NCBI GenBank assembly: GCA_038526915.1
Contig: JBCBGF010000003.1
Span: forward strand, 310,001-374,000
Length of the DNA stretch: 64,000 bases
Direction of reading: 5' to 3'
DNA from: JBCBGF01 sp038526915
GTDB lineage: Bacteria; Pseudomonadota; Alphaproteobacteria; Rhodobacterales; Rhodobacteraceae
Shown here: piece by piece, positions 43,865 through 52,368 of the stretch
How positions within the stretch are numbered: the first letter of the stretch is position 1
Layout: every line of letters begins with the position of its first letter
Position numbers and translations under genes: made by a program
The notes under the pieces: model-generated
Databases searched by the model: none
Seen by the model: only the letters and a program-made list of their open reading frames with translations
What the model was told of the DNA's origin: nothing

Positions 43865-45139
43865 ATGGCAGGGGCGGACACAGCAAGGCACGGGGCGCAC
43901 GGCACGTTTGCGCGGTTTCTGGGGGCGGTGGGCCTGTCGAACACCGCAGACGGGATCGCGGTTGTAGCCTGGGCCTGGACCGCGTCGCTTCTGACGCGCG
44001 ACCCCCTCTATATCGCGCTTCTCCCCGCCACGTTGCGCCTGCCGTGGGTGTTTTTCGCGCTGCCCTCAGGCATTTTGGCCGACCGGGCGGACCGGCGGCG
44101 GCTGATCGTGATCTGCGACCTGATCCGGGCCGCGGCCTATGGCGTGGCGGCCCTTGCCATCGTGCTGCACCTACCGCTCGCCGCGCCAGCCCCGGAGGGG
44201 CCAGTGCATCCGGGGCTCTATGCAGCGCTCATGGCGCTGGGCTTGATCGTGGGCTGCGCAGAGGTGGCGCGGGACAACGCGGCCCAAACCATGCTGCCCG
44301 CAATTGTCGCGAGTGAGCGGCTGGAATGGGCCAATGGCTGGATCAGCAGTATCGAGACGGTGGGCAACAACATGGCTGGCCCGGCGGTGGGCGCGTTCAT
44401 GATCGCGCTGTTTCTACCGCTGCCCTACCTCGCGATCGCGCTGGCCTTGCTGGCCGCGGCGCTCGTAACCGCCGCGCTGCCCGGCATCTACCAGGCCGAG
44501 GCCCGGCGCGTGCGCGACTGGAAGGCCGAGATCCGCGAGGGCATCGCCTTCGTGATCCGCCACCCGATGCTGCGCTTTCTGGTGATCCTGACGGGGCTTT
44601 GGAACTTCTTTGCCGAGATGGCGATGATCGCGCTGGTGCTGCATGTTCAGGAAAATCTCGGGCTTGGGGCGCAGGCCTATGGGCTGATCCTTGGGGCAGG
44701 GGCATTGGGTGGTGTCGCAGGCGGTGTGGCCGTGGCCCCGCTGTTGCGGCGGATGCGCCGGGGGACCTTGGCGCAATGGGTGAACCTGATCTCAGCGGGG
44801 CTGTTTCTGCTGATCGCCATTGCGCCGGGGGCCTGGTCCGTGACGGCGATCCTGTTTCTCTTCTTCGGCACCGGCGTGATCTGGAACACGCTGTCGGTCT
44901 CCTACCGCCAGCGGGTGGTGCCCGATGCAATCCGGGGGCGGGTGAACAGCGTCTATCGCCTGTTTGCCTGGGGGATGATGCCCGTGGGCCTCGTCGCCTC
45001 GGGCCTGGTTGTGCGTGGGGCAGAAACAATCCTGGCGCGGGAGGTGGCACTGATCCTGCCCTTCGTGATCGCGGGCACGGGCATCCTGATCCTGTCGATT
45101 ATGGCCTGGCGCCCGCTGGGACAGGCCTTTGGCGACTGA
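43865..45139 (+). CDS. MFS transporter, enterobactin-exporter (EntS) type
   Basis: A 424-residue membrane protein with about twelve helices. Features of the EntS/DHA3-like MFS group include PSGILADRADRRRLIVICDL and the QRVVPDAIRGRVNSVYRL segment of the second half. Divergent from soxR with a sox-box promoter, so it is probably induced by redox-active compounds and may export phenazine-, quinone- or siderophore-like molecules. The start at 43865 follows GAGGGGCGGG. Confidence 0.85.
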   Translation: MAGADTARHGAHGTFARFLGAVGLSNTADGIAVVAWAWTASLLTRDPLYIALLPATLRLPWVFFALPSGILADRADRRRLIVICDLIRAAAYGVAALAIVLHLPLAAPAPEGPVHPGLYAALMALGLIVGCAEVARDNAAQTMLPAIVASERLEWANGWISSIETVGNNMAGPAVGAFMIALFLPLPYLAIALALLAAALVTAALPGIYQAEARRVRDWKAEIREGIAFVIRHPMLRFLVILTGLWNFFAEMAMIALVLHVQENLGLGAQAYGLILGAGALGGVAGGVAVAPLLRRMRRGTLAQWVNLISAGLFLLIAIAPGAWSVTAILFLFFGTGVIWNTLSVSYRQRVVPDAIRGRVNSVYRLFAWGMMPVGLVASGLVVRGAETILAREVALILPFVIAGTGILILSIMAWRPLGQAFGD

Positions 45140-45243
45140 TCCGGTGCCCCTGCCCAAGTCTGGCCGCAAAATCGCCACGCGGAGGCCCAGATGAGTGCGG
45201 CAGGGTACCCGCGTTTTGTGTAACCAGTATCCGGAGGTCGCTC

Positions 45244-45480
45244 ATGTTCGAGCTGATTGCCTTTGTTATCCTGATCGGAGCTCTTGTCAGCTCCGCGCTC
45301 TCCATCCTCATCTCCCGCCTGCGCCGCCGGTCCATCGAGGCCGCCGCGAAAGCCGAGGCGGATTACACACGCGTCCTGGGCGATGCCCTGGCCGACCGCA
45401 AGCCGGTGACGGTGCAGCGCTATGCGCTGAAGCCCGGTGACCGGCTGCGGCTGGAATCGCCAAAGGCGGCCCAGGCCTAA
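45244..45480 (+). CDS. Small single-helix membrane protein
   Basis: A 78-residue protein with one N-terminal membrane helix (about 4-24) and a basic, helical cytoplasmic tail. CCGGAGG lies 8-9 bases before the ATG. No known function. A GC-rich hairpin (CGGGGGC with GCCCCCG, 45495-45515) follows the stop. About 100 bp after the MFS gene on the same strand. Confidence 0.6.
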   Translation: MFELIAFVILIGALVSSALSILISRLRRRSIEAAAKAEADYTRVLGDALADRKPVTVQRYALKPGDRLRLESPKAAQA

Positions 45481-45973
45481 TCGCTGGATCCGGGCGGGGG
45501 CTGCCATGGCCCCCGGTTGCGTTCGTCTTGTGTGAGTGAGGCGGCGCCGCCCATCTGAGGCATGCGGATCCAAACTCTGGCCGGGGTGTTTGCCCCGGGC
45601 CCTGCGGGGCTGCGCCCCAATATGCCGGCAGTCGCAGGAACGCCCCTGTTTTTGCAGGGGCCCGTGGACCGCAGTTCTCATCGTGCGGGCCCGGTCGTCT
45701 GGCCCCGCGTGGTACCGGGGAGGGGTTCTAGCGGGCCGGGGTTTCCAGGTGGTGAGCGGGGCGTTCGGTGGGGGCGCTGCCCCCGGCCCATTGGGCCTCC
45801 CCCGGGATTTTTGGGAAGCGAAGAAGGGGGACGGCGGCTGCGCCTTACATGTACTGAATGTTCTTTGTATTTGGACCTCCGCAGAAGTCATGCATTAAAC
45901 CGATGAAAGAACAGGTCGAAATCCACAATGACCGCGCAATTAGGATTTATCTGGCTTTGTGAGCAGTGCTGCA
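45481..45973. other. GC-rich repetitive gap without a gene
   Basis: Many short inverted repeats: GGGGGC...GCCCCC at 45495-45515, TGCCCCGGGCCCTGCGGGG near 45591, CCCCTGTTTTTGCAGGGG near 45645, and GGGGGCGCTGCCCCC with GGCCC...GGGCC near 45770-45800, ending in TTTTTGGG. Open frames here are by-products of GC content. The 45770-45830 motif resembles an intergenic repeat I associate with Rhodobacteraceae genomes, but I cannot confirm this. From about 45850 the DNA becomes A/T-rich. Confidence 0.5.
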
Positions 45974-46546
45974 ATGAGTGAGACGAAAATCTTCTCGGAC
46001 CTTGCTGTAGGCAACGGTTGGTCACAACACAAAGATATCGACCTCTACTTCACAAAGGAGTTGGGCCCTCGATTTGCGCAAATCCTCCCTAAAGTTTACC
46101 GTACGCCACGCGGTTTGTCGGTGCGTTTGGACGTGTTATGTATGTGCCCGAGCTTTCAGGAAGATGCCGAGTTCATCGGGGGTGACTACGCGAACTGGGC
46201 GTTCTTGGAGCGTCGTCATCCCACAACCATTTTAAAGATGCCAAGTTTCCAAGAGGACATCGTTCTGGAAGGTCTTCTGCAAGTTGAGCGTTGGGTTCTG
46301 AGTGTAGATCGTGCCGAGGTATTGGAGAAGCTCTCAGGTTTTCCACCTTCCCTGTTGATCGGCTATGCGCTGCGGCACATAACGGCGCTGGCCATCTTGG
46401 GAAGACGGAAAAAGATAGAGAGTTACTTGGACAGTTACAGACGTGGTGTGGATGTAGGGTTCTGCGCTGGCATAGGCGAGGAGGTGTTACTTCGAGCCCT
46501 CCAGCTTTGTTCAAGGCGCGCTGAGACTGATGCGAGCTCCACTTAA
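45974..46546 (+). CDS. Hypothetical protein, lower-GC accessory gene
   Basis: A 190-residue protein from the ATG at 45974 (a GTG five codons earlier is possible). I do not recognise the family. It has no signal peptide or membrane helix, a Cys-Met-Cys pair in VLCMCPS, and a mostly helical second half. The coding DNA is clearly less GC-rich than its surroundings and uses many A/T-ending codons, suggesting horizontal acquisition. Stands alone between a repeat-rich gap and a HAD gene. Confidence 0.6.
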   Translation: MSETKIFSDLAVGNGWSQHKDIDLYFTKELGPRFAQILPKVYRTPRGLSVRLDVLCMCPSFQEDAEFIGGDYANWAFLERRHPTTILKMPSFQEDIVLEGLLQVERWVLSVDRAEVLEKLSGFPPSLLIGYALRHITALAILGRRKKIESYLDSYRRGVDVGFCAGIGEEVLLRALQLCSRRAETDASST

Positions 46547-46654
46547 TTGTTTGGTGTGTCGGGCACTTTGAACCCAATAGGCGGTTTCACTTAAATCAAC
46601 GCAGGAGTAGCTCGAGACTTTATCGTAGTATCCCTGCCGTAGAGCCATTCCCGC

Positions 46655-47362
46655 ATGACCCCCACCACCATCCTCTTCGACAAAGACGGCACGCTTTTCG
46701 ATTTCCACGCCACCTGGAGCGGCTGGGTGGCCGGCATGTTGCGGGACATGGCGCAGGGCGACGCGGTGCTTGAGGTGGTGCTGGCCGAGGCGTTGGGGTT
46801 CGACCTCGCGACCAGGGCGTTCGATCCTGCGAGCCCCGTGATCGCCGGCACGCCCTTTGATATCGCGCGGGAGCTGATCCCGCATCTGCCGGATCCGCCG
46901 CCCCTATCGGCGCTGGTTGCGCATCTCAATGCCACTGCGGCGTCCGCGCCGATGGCCGAGGCGGTGCCGCTTGCAACCTATCTCAACGGGCTGCGGGCGC
47001 GGGGGCTGGCGCTTGGGGTGGTGACCAACGATGCCGAGGCACCGGCGCGCGCGCATCTCGAACAGGTGGGGGTGCTGGAGGCCTTCGGCGTGGTGGTGGG
47101 CTGTGACAGCGGGCATGGCGCGAAGCCTGCGCCGGGGCCGGTGCTGGCGGCGTGCCGCGCGCTGGGCGCAGAGCCGCGGGCGGCGGTGATGGTGGGCGAC
47201 AGCCTGCACGATCTGATGGCGGGGCGCGCAGCGGGCCTGCGGACGGTGGGGGTGCTGACCGGGCTGGCGGAGCGCGAGGATCTGGCACCGATGGCGGATG
47301 TGGTGATGGCGGATATCGGGGGGCTGCCGGGGTGGTTGGACGGGCTTGCCTCAATGCGATAG
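46655..47362 (+). CDS. HAD-family hydrolase, phosphoglycolate phosphatase-like
   Basis: A 235-residue HAD hydrolase with all four motifs: LFDKDGTLFDF (Asp9, Asp11), the VVTNDAEAPAR Thr motif, the Lys in GHGAKPAPGPVL, and VGDSLHDLMAG. The helical cap between residues 20 and 100 puts it in the Gph/phosphonatase subclass I. Probable phosphatase of a small phosphorylated metabolite. GC content is normal, unlike the two orphan genes on each side. Confidence 0.82.
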   Translation: MTPTTILFDKDGTLFDFHATWSGWVAGMLRDMAQGDAVLEVVLAEALGFDLATRAFDPASPVIAGTPFDIARELIPHLPDPPPLSALVAHLNATAASAPMAEAVPLATYLNGLRARGLALGVVTNDAEAPARAHLEQVGVLEAFGVVVGCDSGHGAKPAPGPVLAACRALGAEPRAAVMVGDSLHDLMAGRAAGLRTVGVLTGLAEREDLAPMADVVMADIGGLPGWLDGLASMR

Positions 47363-47400
47363 CCGCGAGCCGAAACGAACGAGGTGGAAGGACACCGGCG

Positions 47401-48072
47401 ATGCGTACATACTACCCAGCAAATAATGCTCTAAGCCTACTTAGCCGAGAAGCGTATGGGCCCCTTTCGCTTGATTCTGAACGGCTATGGAAGATGTCCC
47501 TGACCACTCACGAAGAAGCAGTGTCGGGGCCAGTCGCGCTAGAAACGCTTCGACAATTGAAGAGTTTTCCAAAGGCGCTGGTCCCGTCCCGCGGTGCCCT
47601 TCTGATCTCCGAAAGGGTTATCCAAAGCAGTGATCACCAGAATGCAATTCTCAACACTTTTGATGCAGCCATTCGAGTAGTACTCCATGCCGGCCAACAC
47701 TTAGGATCTGAACACTACGTGGGCGGTCGGCTTCGGTGTGACTATGCGGATCATCCGGAAAGGATTGACCTCTCGCGATCCGTTTTTGGAACAGTCTTTT
47801 GCTTGGATTATCCCCCGGAAACTGAAGACGCTTGGGAGGCATCGGAACTGGTAATCGACTCCTATGCGTCTTTGCGGAAGTTCGTGGAGCAATTGCAGCC
47901 GGGTTACTCCTTAGCGCCAAGGCATTTGTCATTGAGAGTTAGTACTCTGCCCGTGGCTTTTTTGTTCGGAGGTAAACTTTTCGCCGCCGACATTGGCTTT
48001 TTTGACGATGGGGATACGGCGACAGGTTTGGAGCGTTCTGACTGCGGCTGCAGCGTGGCTATGGTGTCCTGA
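47401..48072 (+). CDS. Hypothetical protein, lower-GC accessory gene
   Basis: A 223-residue protein from the ATG at 47401, preceded by GAGGTGGAAGG. The frame is open upstream but overlaps the HAD gene. No family recognised; no signal peptide or membrane helix. Mixed alpha/beta character with a Cys-rich C-terminus (SDCGCSV). Base composition is well below that of the neighbours, as for the gene at 45974, so both may come from the same acquisition event. An immunity- or defence-type role is conceivable but unsupported. Confidence 0.6.
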   Translation: MRTYYPANNALSLLSREAYGPLSLDSERLWKMSLTTHEEAVSGPVALETLRQLKSFPKALVPSRGALLISERVIQSSDHQNAILNTFDAAIRVVLHAGQHLGSEHYVGGRLRCDYADHPERIDLSRSVFGTVFCLDYPPETEDAWEASELVIDSYASLRKFVEQLQPGYSLAPRHLSLRVSTLPVAFLFGGKLFAADIGFFDDGDTATGLERSDCGCSVAMVS

Positions 48073-48256
48073 ACCTTCTGGCTGGTCGCTTGGTGAAGCG
48101 GCGTCAATGGGTACGTGTTTGAACCTAAGAAGCGCGATCTGGCAGCCAATTACCATACAGCCAGCCACACAAAAACGACCAAACCCGTCGCAATTCGACC
48201 CACCTCGGCGCGCGCGGCGGCGCATCTTGTCGGCCAGACGGTGACAGGAGGCCCCC

Positions 48257-49813
48257 ATGGCAGACACGGCAACACGCAGGCGGCGCGCAGGCGGGCGGGC
48301 TGGCAATGCAGGCCGCCGGGGCGGCGCGGTGATCGAGCAGCGGCCCTGGTCCATTCCGGTCAATCCTGACAGGCCCACCGAACCTCTGGACGCCGATGGG
48401 GTCGCCGCGCTCCATGATGCGGCGATGCGAATCCTGGAAGAGATCGGGATCGAGTTTCTCAACGAAGAGGCGTTGGGGATTTTTCGGGAGACCGGGTGCA
48501 GCGTCGAGAACGGCAACGTCAAGATGACCCGCGACTGGGTGATGGAGATGGTGGGTCGCGCGCCGGAGCGGTTTACGATCACGCCGCGCAATCTGGAGCG
48601 GACCCTGCCCATTGGCGACAATCACATCCTCTTCGGCAACGTCTCTTCCCCGCCGAACTATTGGGATCTGACCACCGGCAAGGTGCCGGGCACGCGGGAA
48701 CAGTGCCGGGATTTGCTCAAGCTGACGCAGTACTTCAACTGCATCCATTTCGCGGGCGGCTATCCCGTGGAGCCGGTGGATCTGCACCCCTCGGTCCGGC
48801 ACCTCGATGTGCTGTTCGATAAGCTCACGATTTCGGACAAGGTGATGCATGCCTATTCGCTCGGGAAAGAGCGGGTGGAAGATGTGATGGAGATGGTGCG
48901 GGTCGCGGGCGGGCTGAGCGATGATGAGTTTGAAGCCACCCCGCGGATGTATACCAACATCAATTCGACCTCGCCCCTGAAGCACGACCATCCGATGATC
49001 GACGGCTGCCTGCGGCTCGCGCGGCGGGGCCAGGCGGTGGTGGTGACGCCGTTCACGCTGGCGGGTGCCATGGCACCGGTGACGATGGCGGGCGCGGTGG
49101 CCTTGTCGATTGCGGAGGCGCTGAGCGCCATTGCGCTGTTCCAATACGTGCGCCCCGGATGCCCCTGCGTGATCGGGACGTTCACGTCGAATGTGGATAT
49201 GAAATCGGGGGCTCCGGCCTTTGGCACGCCGGAGTACATGCGCGCCACCCAGATGACCGGGCAGATGGCGCGGTTCTACAAGCTGCCGATGCGGTCTTCG
49301 GGGGTGTGCGCGGCGAATGTCCCCGATGGGCAGGCGATGTGGGAGACGTCCAATTCGCTCTGGGCCGCCGTGCAGTCTGGCACCAACATGATCTATCACG
49401 CGGCGGGGTGGCTGGAGGGTGGGCTGATCGCCTCGCCTGAGAAGTTCGTCATGGATTGCGAGGTGATCCAGATGATCCAGCGCTATTTCGATCCCGCGAT
49501 CACGGCGACGACAGAGGATGATCTGGCCGTTGACGCGGTGCGCGAGGTGGTGGGCACGGGCCACTTCTTCGGCCTCCAGCACACGCAGGATCGCTATACC
49601 ACCGCGTTCTACCAGCCCTTCGTCTCTGATTGGCGAAACTTTGAAGGGTGGGAGGTCGCGGGCGGCGTCTGGACGGCGGAACGCGCCCATGGGCTGTTCA
49701 AAGAGATCGTCGGCAGCTTTGAGGCTCCGCCGCTTGATATCGCGATCCGTGATGAGCTCGCGGCCTTTGTCGACCGTCGCAAGGCCGAGGGCGGCGCCCC
49801 GACAGACTTCTGA
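48257..49813 (+). CDS. Trimethylamine methyltransferase (MttB) family protein, non-pyrrolysine
   Basis: A 518-residue MttB-superfamily TIM-barrel methyltransferase (AALHDAAMRILEEIGIEFLN start; HFAGGYPVEP; NMIYHAAGWLEGGL). There is no in-frame amber codon, so it belongs to the pyrrolysine-free branch whose studied members demethylate glycine betaine, proline betaine or carnitine-like quaternary amines onto a corrinoid protein. No corrinoid protein gene is adjacent, so its partner must be elsewhere. An Arg-rich N-terminus (1-30) precedes the fold. GGAGG lies 9 bp before the ATG. Confidence 0.85.
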   Translation: MADTATRRRRAGGRAGNAGRRGGAVIEQRPWSIPVNPDRPTEPLDADGVAALHDAAMRILEEIGIEFLNEEALGIFRETGCSVENGNVKMTRDWVMEMVGRAPERFTITPRNLERTLPIGDNHILFGNVSSPPNYWDLTTGKVPGTREQCRDLLKLTQYFNCIHFAGGYPVEPVDLHPSVRHLDVLFDKLTISDKVMHAYSLGKERVEDVMEMVRVAGGLSDDEFEATPRMYTNINSTSPLKHDHPMIDGCLRLARRGQAVVVTPFTLAGAMAPVTMAGAVALSIAEALSAIALFQYVRPGCPCVIGTFTSNVDMKSGAPAFGTPEYMRATQMTGQMARFYKLPMRSSGVCAANVPDGQAMWETSNSLWAAVQSGTNMIYHAAGWLEGGLIASPEKFVMDCEVIQMIQRYFDPAITATTEDDLAVDAVREVVGTGHFFGLQHTQDRYTTAFYQPFVSDWRNFEGWEVAGGVWTAERAHGLFKEIVGSFEAPPLDIAIRDELAAFVDRRKAEGGAPTDF

Positions 49814-49925
49814 GACCGATCCCGCGTCGAAATGGCCCAGGCGACCGGGACGATATGGCCCGGTCCGCGCCCTCGCGCGGCAGCGCCAGCATCCCTAGAC
49901 TGCGCCCCTGGCGACATCGGGAGGC

Positions 49926-51704
49926 ATGATGTCCAACGACCCAGCCACGTCTTCGGCGATTGTGCAAGGACGGGGCGTGCTTGCTGTGGCGGGTGCGCTG
50001 GCTGGGCTATCGGTCTGGGCTTTGATCGATGTTGTCCCGGACTGGACGCAAAACGATCGTCTGATCCTGGCGCTGGCCACGTTTTCGGCGGCGTTCTTTA
50101 TCCCGTTCCTCGCGATGACAGGCCCGTTGCGCGCGCCGCGTGCCGCGCTCGGGGCGCTTGTGGTGGCGGTGCCGCTGACGGTGCTGATGACAACGGCCAG
50201 CTTGCGCTTTGACACGGTCGAGGCCTTTGCAGAGACCGGCCATCCGCTGATCGCCCTGGCGCTTGCCATCATCGTGCCGGTGCCGTTTCTGATTGCAGGG
50301 CTGGGGCCGCGGCGGGCCTGGGCGGAATATGCCGATCTCTTTGATGCGGCCTGGGCTTTGCTGGTTCGGGGCATCGCGGCGGGGCTGTTTCTAGGGGCGT
50401 TTTGGGCGTTGATTGCGCTGAGCAATGCGCTGTTGGGCCTCGTGGGGATCGAGGCGATCAGTTGGATCCTGGAGATCGATCCTGCGCCCTATGTCCTGAC
50501 CGGGCTAATGCTGGGCCTTGGGGCGGCAGTCGCGCATGAGTTGGCGGATGTGGTGTCGCCGCATCTGCCGATCCGGCTGCTGCGGATGCTCTTGCCACTG
50601 GCGCTGGTGGTCACGGCGGTGTTTCTGGCGGCCCTGCCGTTTCGCGGCTTGGGGGATCTCTTCGGCGGCCTGTCGGTGGCCGCGACGATGATGGGTATGG
50701 CGTTCGCGGCGGCGACGCTGGTCAGTGCGGCGCTGGATCGGGACGATGCGGCGGCGGCGGACGGGCGACTGATGCAGGTGGCCACGCAAATCCTGTCGCT
50801 GATGCTGCCCGTGCTGGCGCTTTTGGCGGTTTACTCGGTCTCGGAACGGGTGAGCCAATACGGCTGGTCGCCCGACCGGCTGGCCGCGATGACGGCGGCG
50901 GTGGTACTGGCGGGGTATGGGATCACCTATGCAGGCGCGGTGCTGGTGCAGCGCGAATGGATGGGGCGGATCCGGCAGGCCAATGTGATGGTTGCGCTGG
51001 GCGTGCTTGTGTTGGCGCTGGCTTGGCTTAGCCCCCTGTTGAACCCCCAGAAACTGGCGGTGGCCAGCCAGGTTGCGCGCTACGAACAGGGGCAGGTCAG
51101 CGCCGATGCGCTCGATCTGTGGTCCATCGGGCGCGGGTGGGGTCGGCCGGGCCGGGACGGTTTGGCGCGTTTGGCGGAGTTGCGCACCCCCGGTGGACCG
51201 GCACTTGAAGCCCGGCTAGCCGCGCTTGAGGCGGCGCCCAACCGCTATGCCTTTGAAACGGCGGCTCCCAGCGAGGACCGTCAGACCCTGGTCGCGTCGG
51301 TGCTGGCGGCGATGCCCGTGCGGCCTGAGGGGCGCGCATTGACGCCAGAGGCCCTGGCCGAGATCGCCCCCGGCACGTTGCAGGACTGGCGCGATGGCTG
51401 TGATCGGCGCACCCCGGGCGGGGCCGCGGGGTGTCTGGCGTTGTTGGCCGATCTGTTGCCCGGTCGGGCGGGGCTAGAGACACTGGTCTTCGTCATGCGG
51501 TCGGACAGTTTTGTCCAGGTCTCGGCCTTTGGGGCAGATGGCGTCCCGGTGGGTCGGTTCGGCCCCACTTGGCTGTCTGGGGCGGGTCAGATGCCGACGG
51601 CACCTGCGATCATCGACGATCTGCTACAGGGGGCGTTCACAGTCGCACCGACGCGGCTGAATGCCCTACGCATCAATGATGCGGAGTTAATCATCCTGCC
51701 GTAA
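49926..51704 (+). CDS. DUF4153 multi-spanning membrane protein
   Basis: A 592-residue protein with about ten hydrophobic helices in the first 380 residues and a soluble C-terminal domain (about 390-592). The pattern, including LNPQKLAVASQVARYEQGQ and SADALDLWSIGRG, fits the DUF4153 family, known from Rhodobacterales and others but without an assigned function. Two adjacent ATG codons (49926, 49929) are possible starts. Precedes the H-NOX gene by 76 bp but is probably a separate unit. Confidence 0.75.
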   Translation: MMSNDPATSSAIVQGRGVLAVAGALAGLSVWALIDVVPDWTQNDRLILALATFSAAFFIPFLAMTGPLRAPRAALGALVVAVPLTVLMTTASLRFDTVEAFAETGHPLIALALAIIVPVPFLIAGLGPRRAWAEYADLFDAAWALLVRGIAAGLFLGAFWALIALSNALLGLVGIEAISWILEIDPAPYVLTGLMLGLGAAVAHELADVVSPHLPIRLLRMLLPLALVVTAVFLAALPFRGLGDLFGGLSVAATMMGMAFAAATLVSAALDRDDAAAADGRLMQVATQILSLMLPVLALLAVYSVSERVSQYGWSPDRLAAMTAAVVLAGYGITYAGAVLVQREWMGRIRQANVMVALGVLVLALAWLSPLLNPQKLAVASQVARYEQGQVSADALDLWSIGRGWGRPGRDGLARLAELRTPGGPALEARLAALEAAPNRYAFETAAPSEDRQTLVASVLAAMPVRPEGRALTPEALAEIAPGTLQDWRDGCDRRTPGGAAGCLALLADLLPGRAGLETLVFVMRSDSFVQVSAFGADGVPVGRFGPTWLSGAGQMPTAPAIIDDLLQGAFTVAPTRLNALRINDAELIILP

Positions 51705-51780
51705 TCCCCCGGCTTTTTGCGATTCGTTAAAGACTGTGGGTCTACACAGTGGGCCGACATCGACAAACGCGGGTGGCACA

Positions 51781-52368
51781 ATGCACGGTCTGGTCAACCG
51801 AGCCTTGCAAAACTTTGTAACCGATACATACGGTTCGCAGGCATGGCAGGCGATTGCAACGGCGGCGCGCATTGATCCGCCGTGGTTCGAGGCGATGCTG
51901 ACCTATGAGGACGCGGTAACCGACCGCGTGCTTGCGGCCGCGGCCGGACATCTGTCGAAAGCGGTGGATGCGATTCTTGAGGATCTGGGGACATACCTTG
52001 TCTCACACCCCAATGTGACGGCCCCGCGCCGCCTGTTGCGCTTTGCCGGACCGACGTTTGAGGAGTTTTTGCATTCGCTTGAAGACCTGCCCGACCGGGT
52101 GCGGCTGGCGGTTCCGGAACTGGTGCTGCCGGATATCGAGGTCTCTGAATCCGCGCCGGGCAAGCTGGATGTGGTGACGGGCGCGATGATCCCCGGTTAT
52201 GTCCACGTGCTGGCCGGGTTGGTGCGGGCGATGGCGGATGAGTACGGCGCGCTGGCCACGATCGAGACCATTGAGAGTTCGGGTGACACGGATCGGTTGC
52301 TGGTGGATCTCCATGTCCAGGGGTTCCAGCGCGGGCGGGAGTTTCGGCTGGGCGAAGGCGTGACATGA
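51781..52368 (+). CDS. H-NOX domain protein lacking the haem ligand
   Basis: A 195-residue stand-alone H-NOX (haem NO-binding) homologue: canonical start MHGLVNRALQNFV, FLHSLEDL and VRLAVPEL, and the GYVHVLAGLVRAM helix. The position of the proximal haem His (LH in functional members, near 102-105) is Pro104 in EDLPDRV. The YxSxR haem-propionate motif is replaced by Thr133-Gly-Ala-Met-Ile137. Haem binding is therefore unlikely unless another residue such as His98 serves. It overlaps by 4 bp a diguanylate cyclase gene with an H-NOX-associated domain, the usual partner. The start at 51781 was chosen from the family N-terminus. Confidence 0.85.
   Translation: MHGLVNRALQNFVTDTYGSQAWQAIATAARIDPPWFEAMLTYEDAVTDRVLAAAAGHLSKAVDAILEDLGTYLVSHPNVTAPRRLLRFAGPTFEEFLHSLEDLPDRVRLAVPELVLPDIEVSESAPGKLDVVTGAMIPGYVHVLAGLVRAMADEYGALATIETIESSGDTDRLLVDLHVQGFQRGREFRLGEGVT

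Noticed and set aside
45536..45906. Two overlapping plus-strand frames of 114-120 codons
   Set aside because: They lie in palindrome-rich repeat DNA and have no protein-like features.
48257..49813. Pyrrolysine-containing trimethylamine methyltransferase
   Set aside because: No in-frame amber codon and no pyl genes; belongs to the pyrrolysine-free MttB branch.
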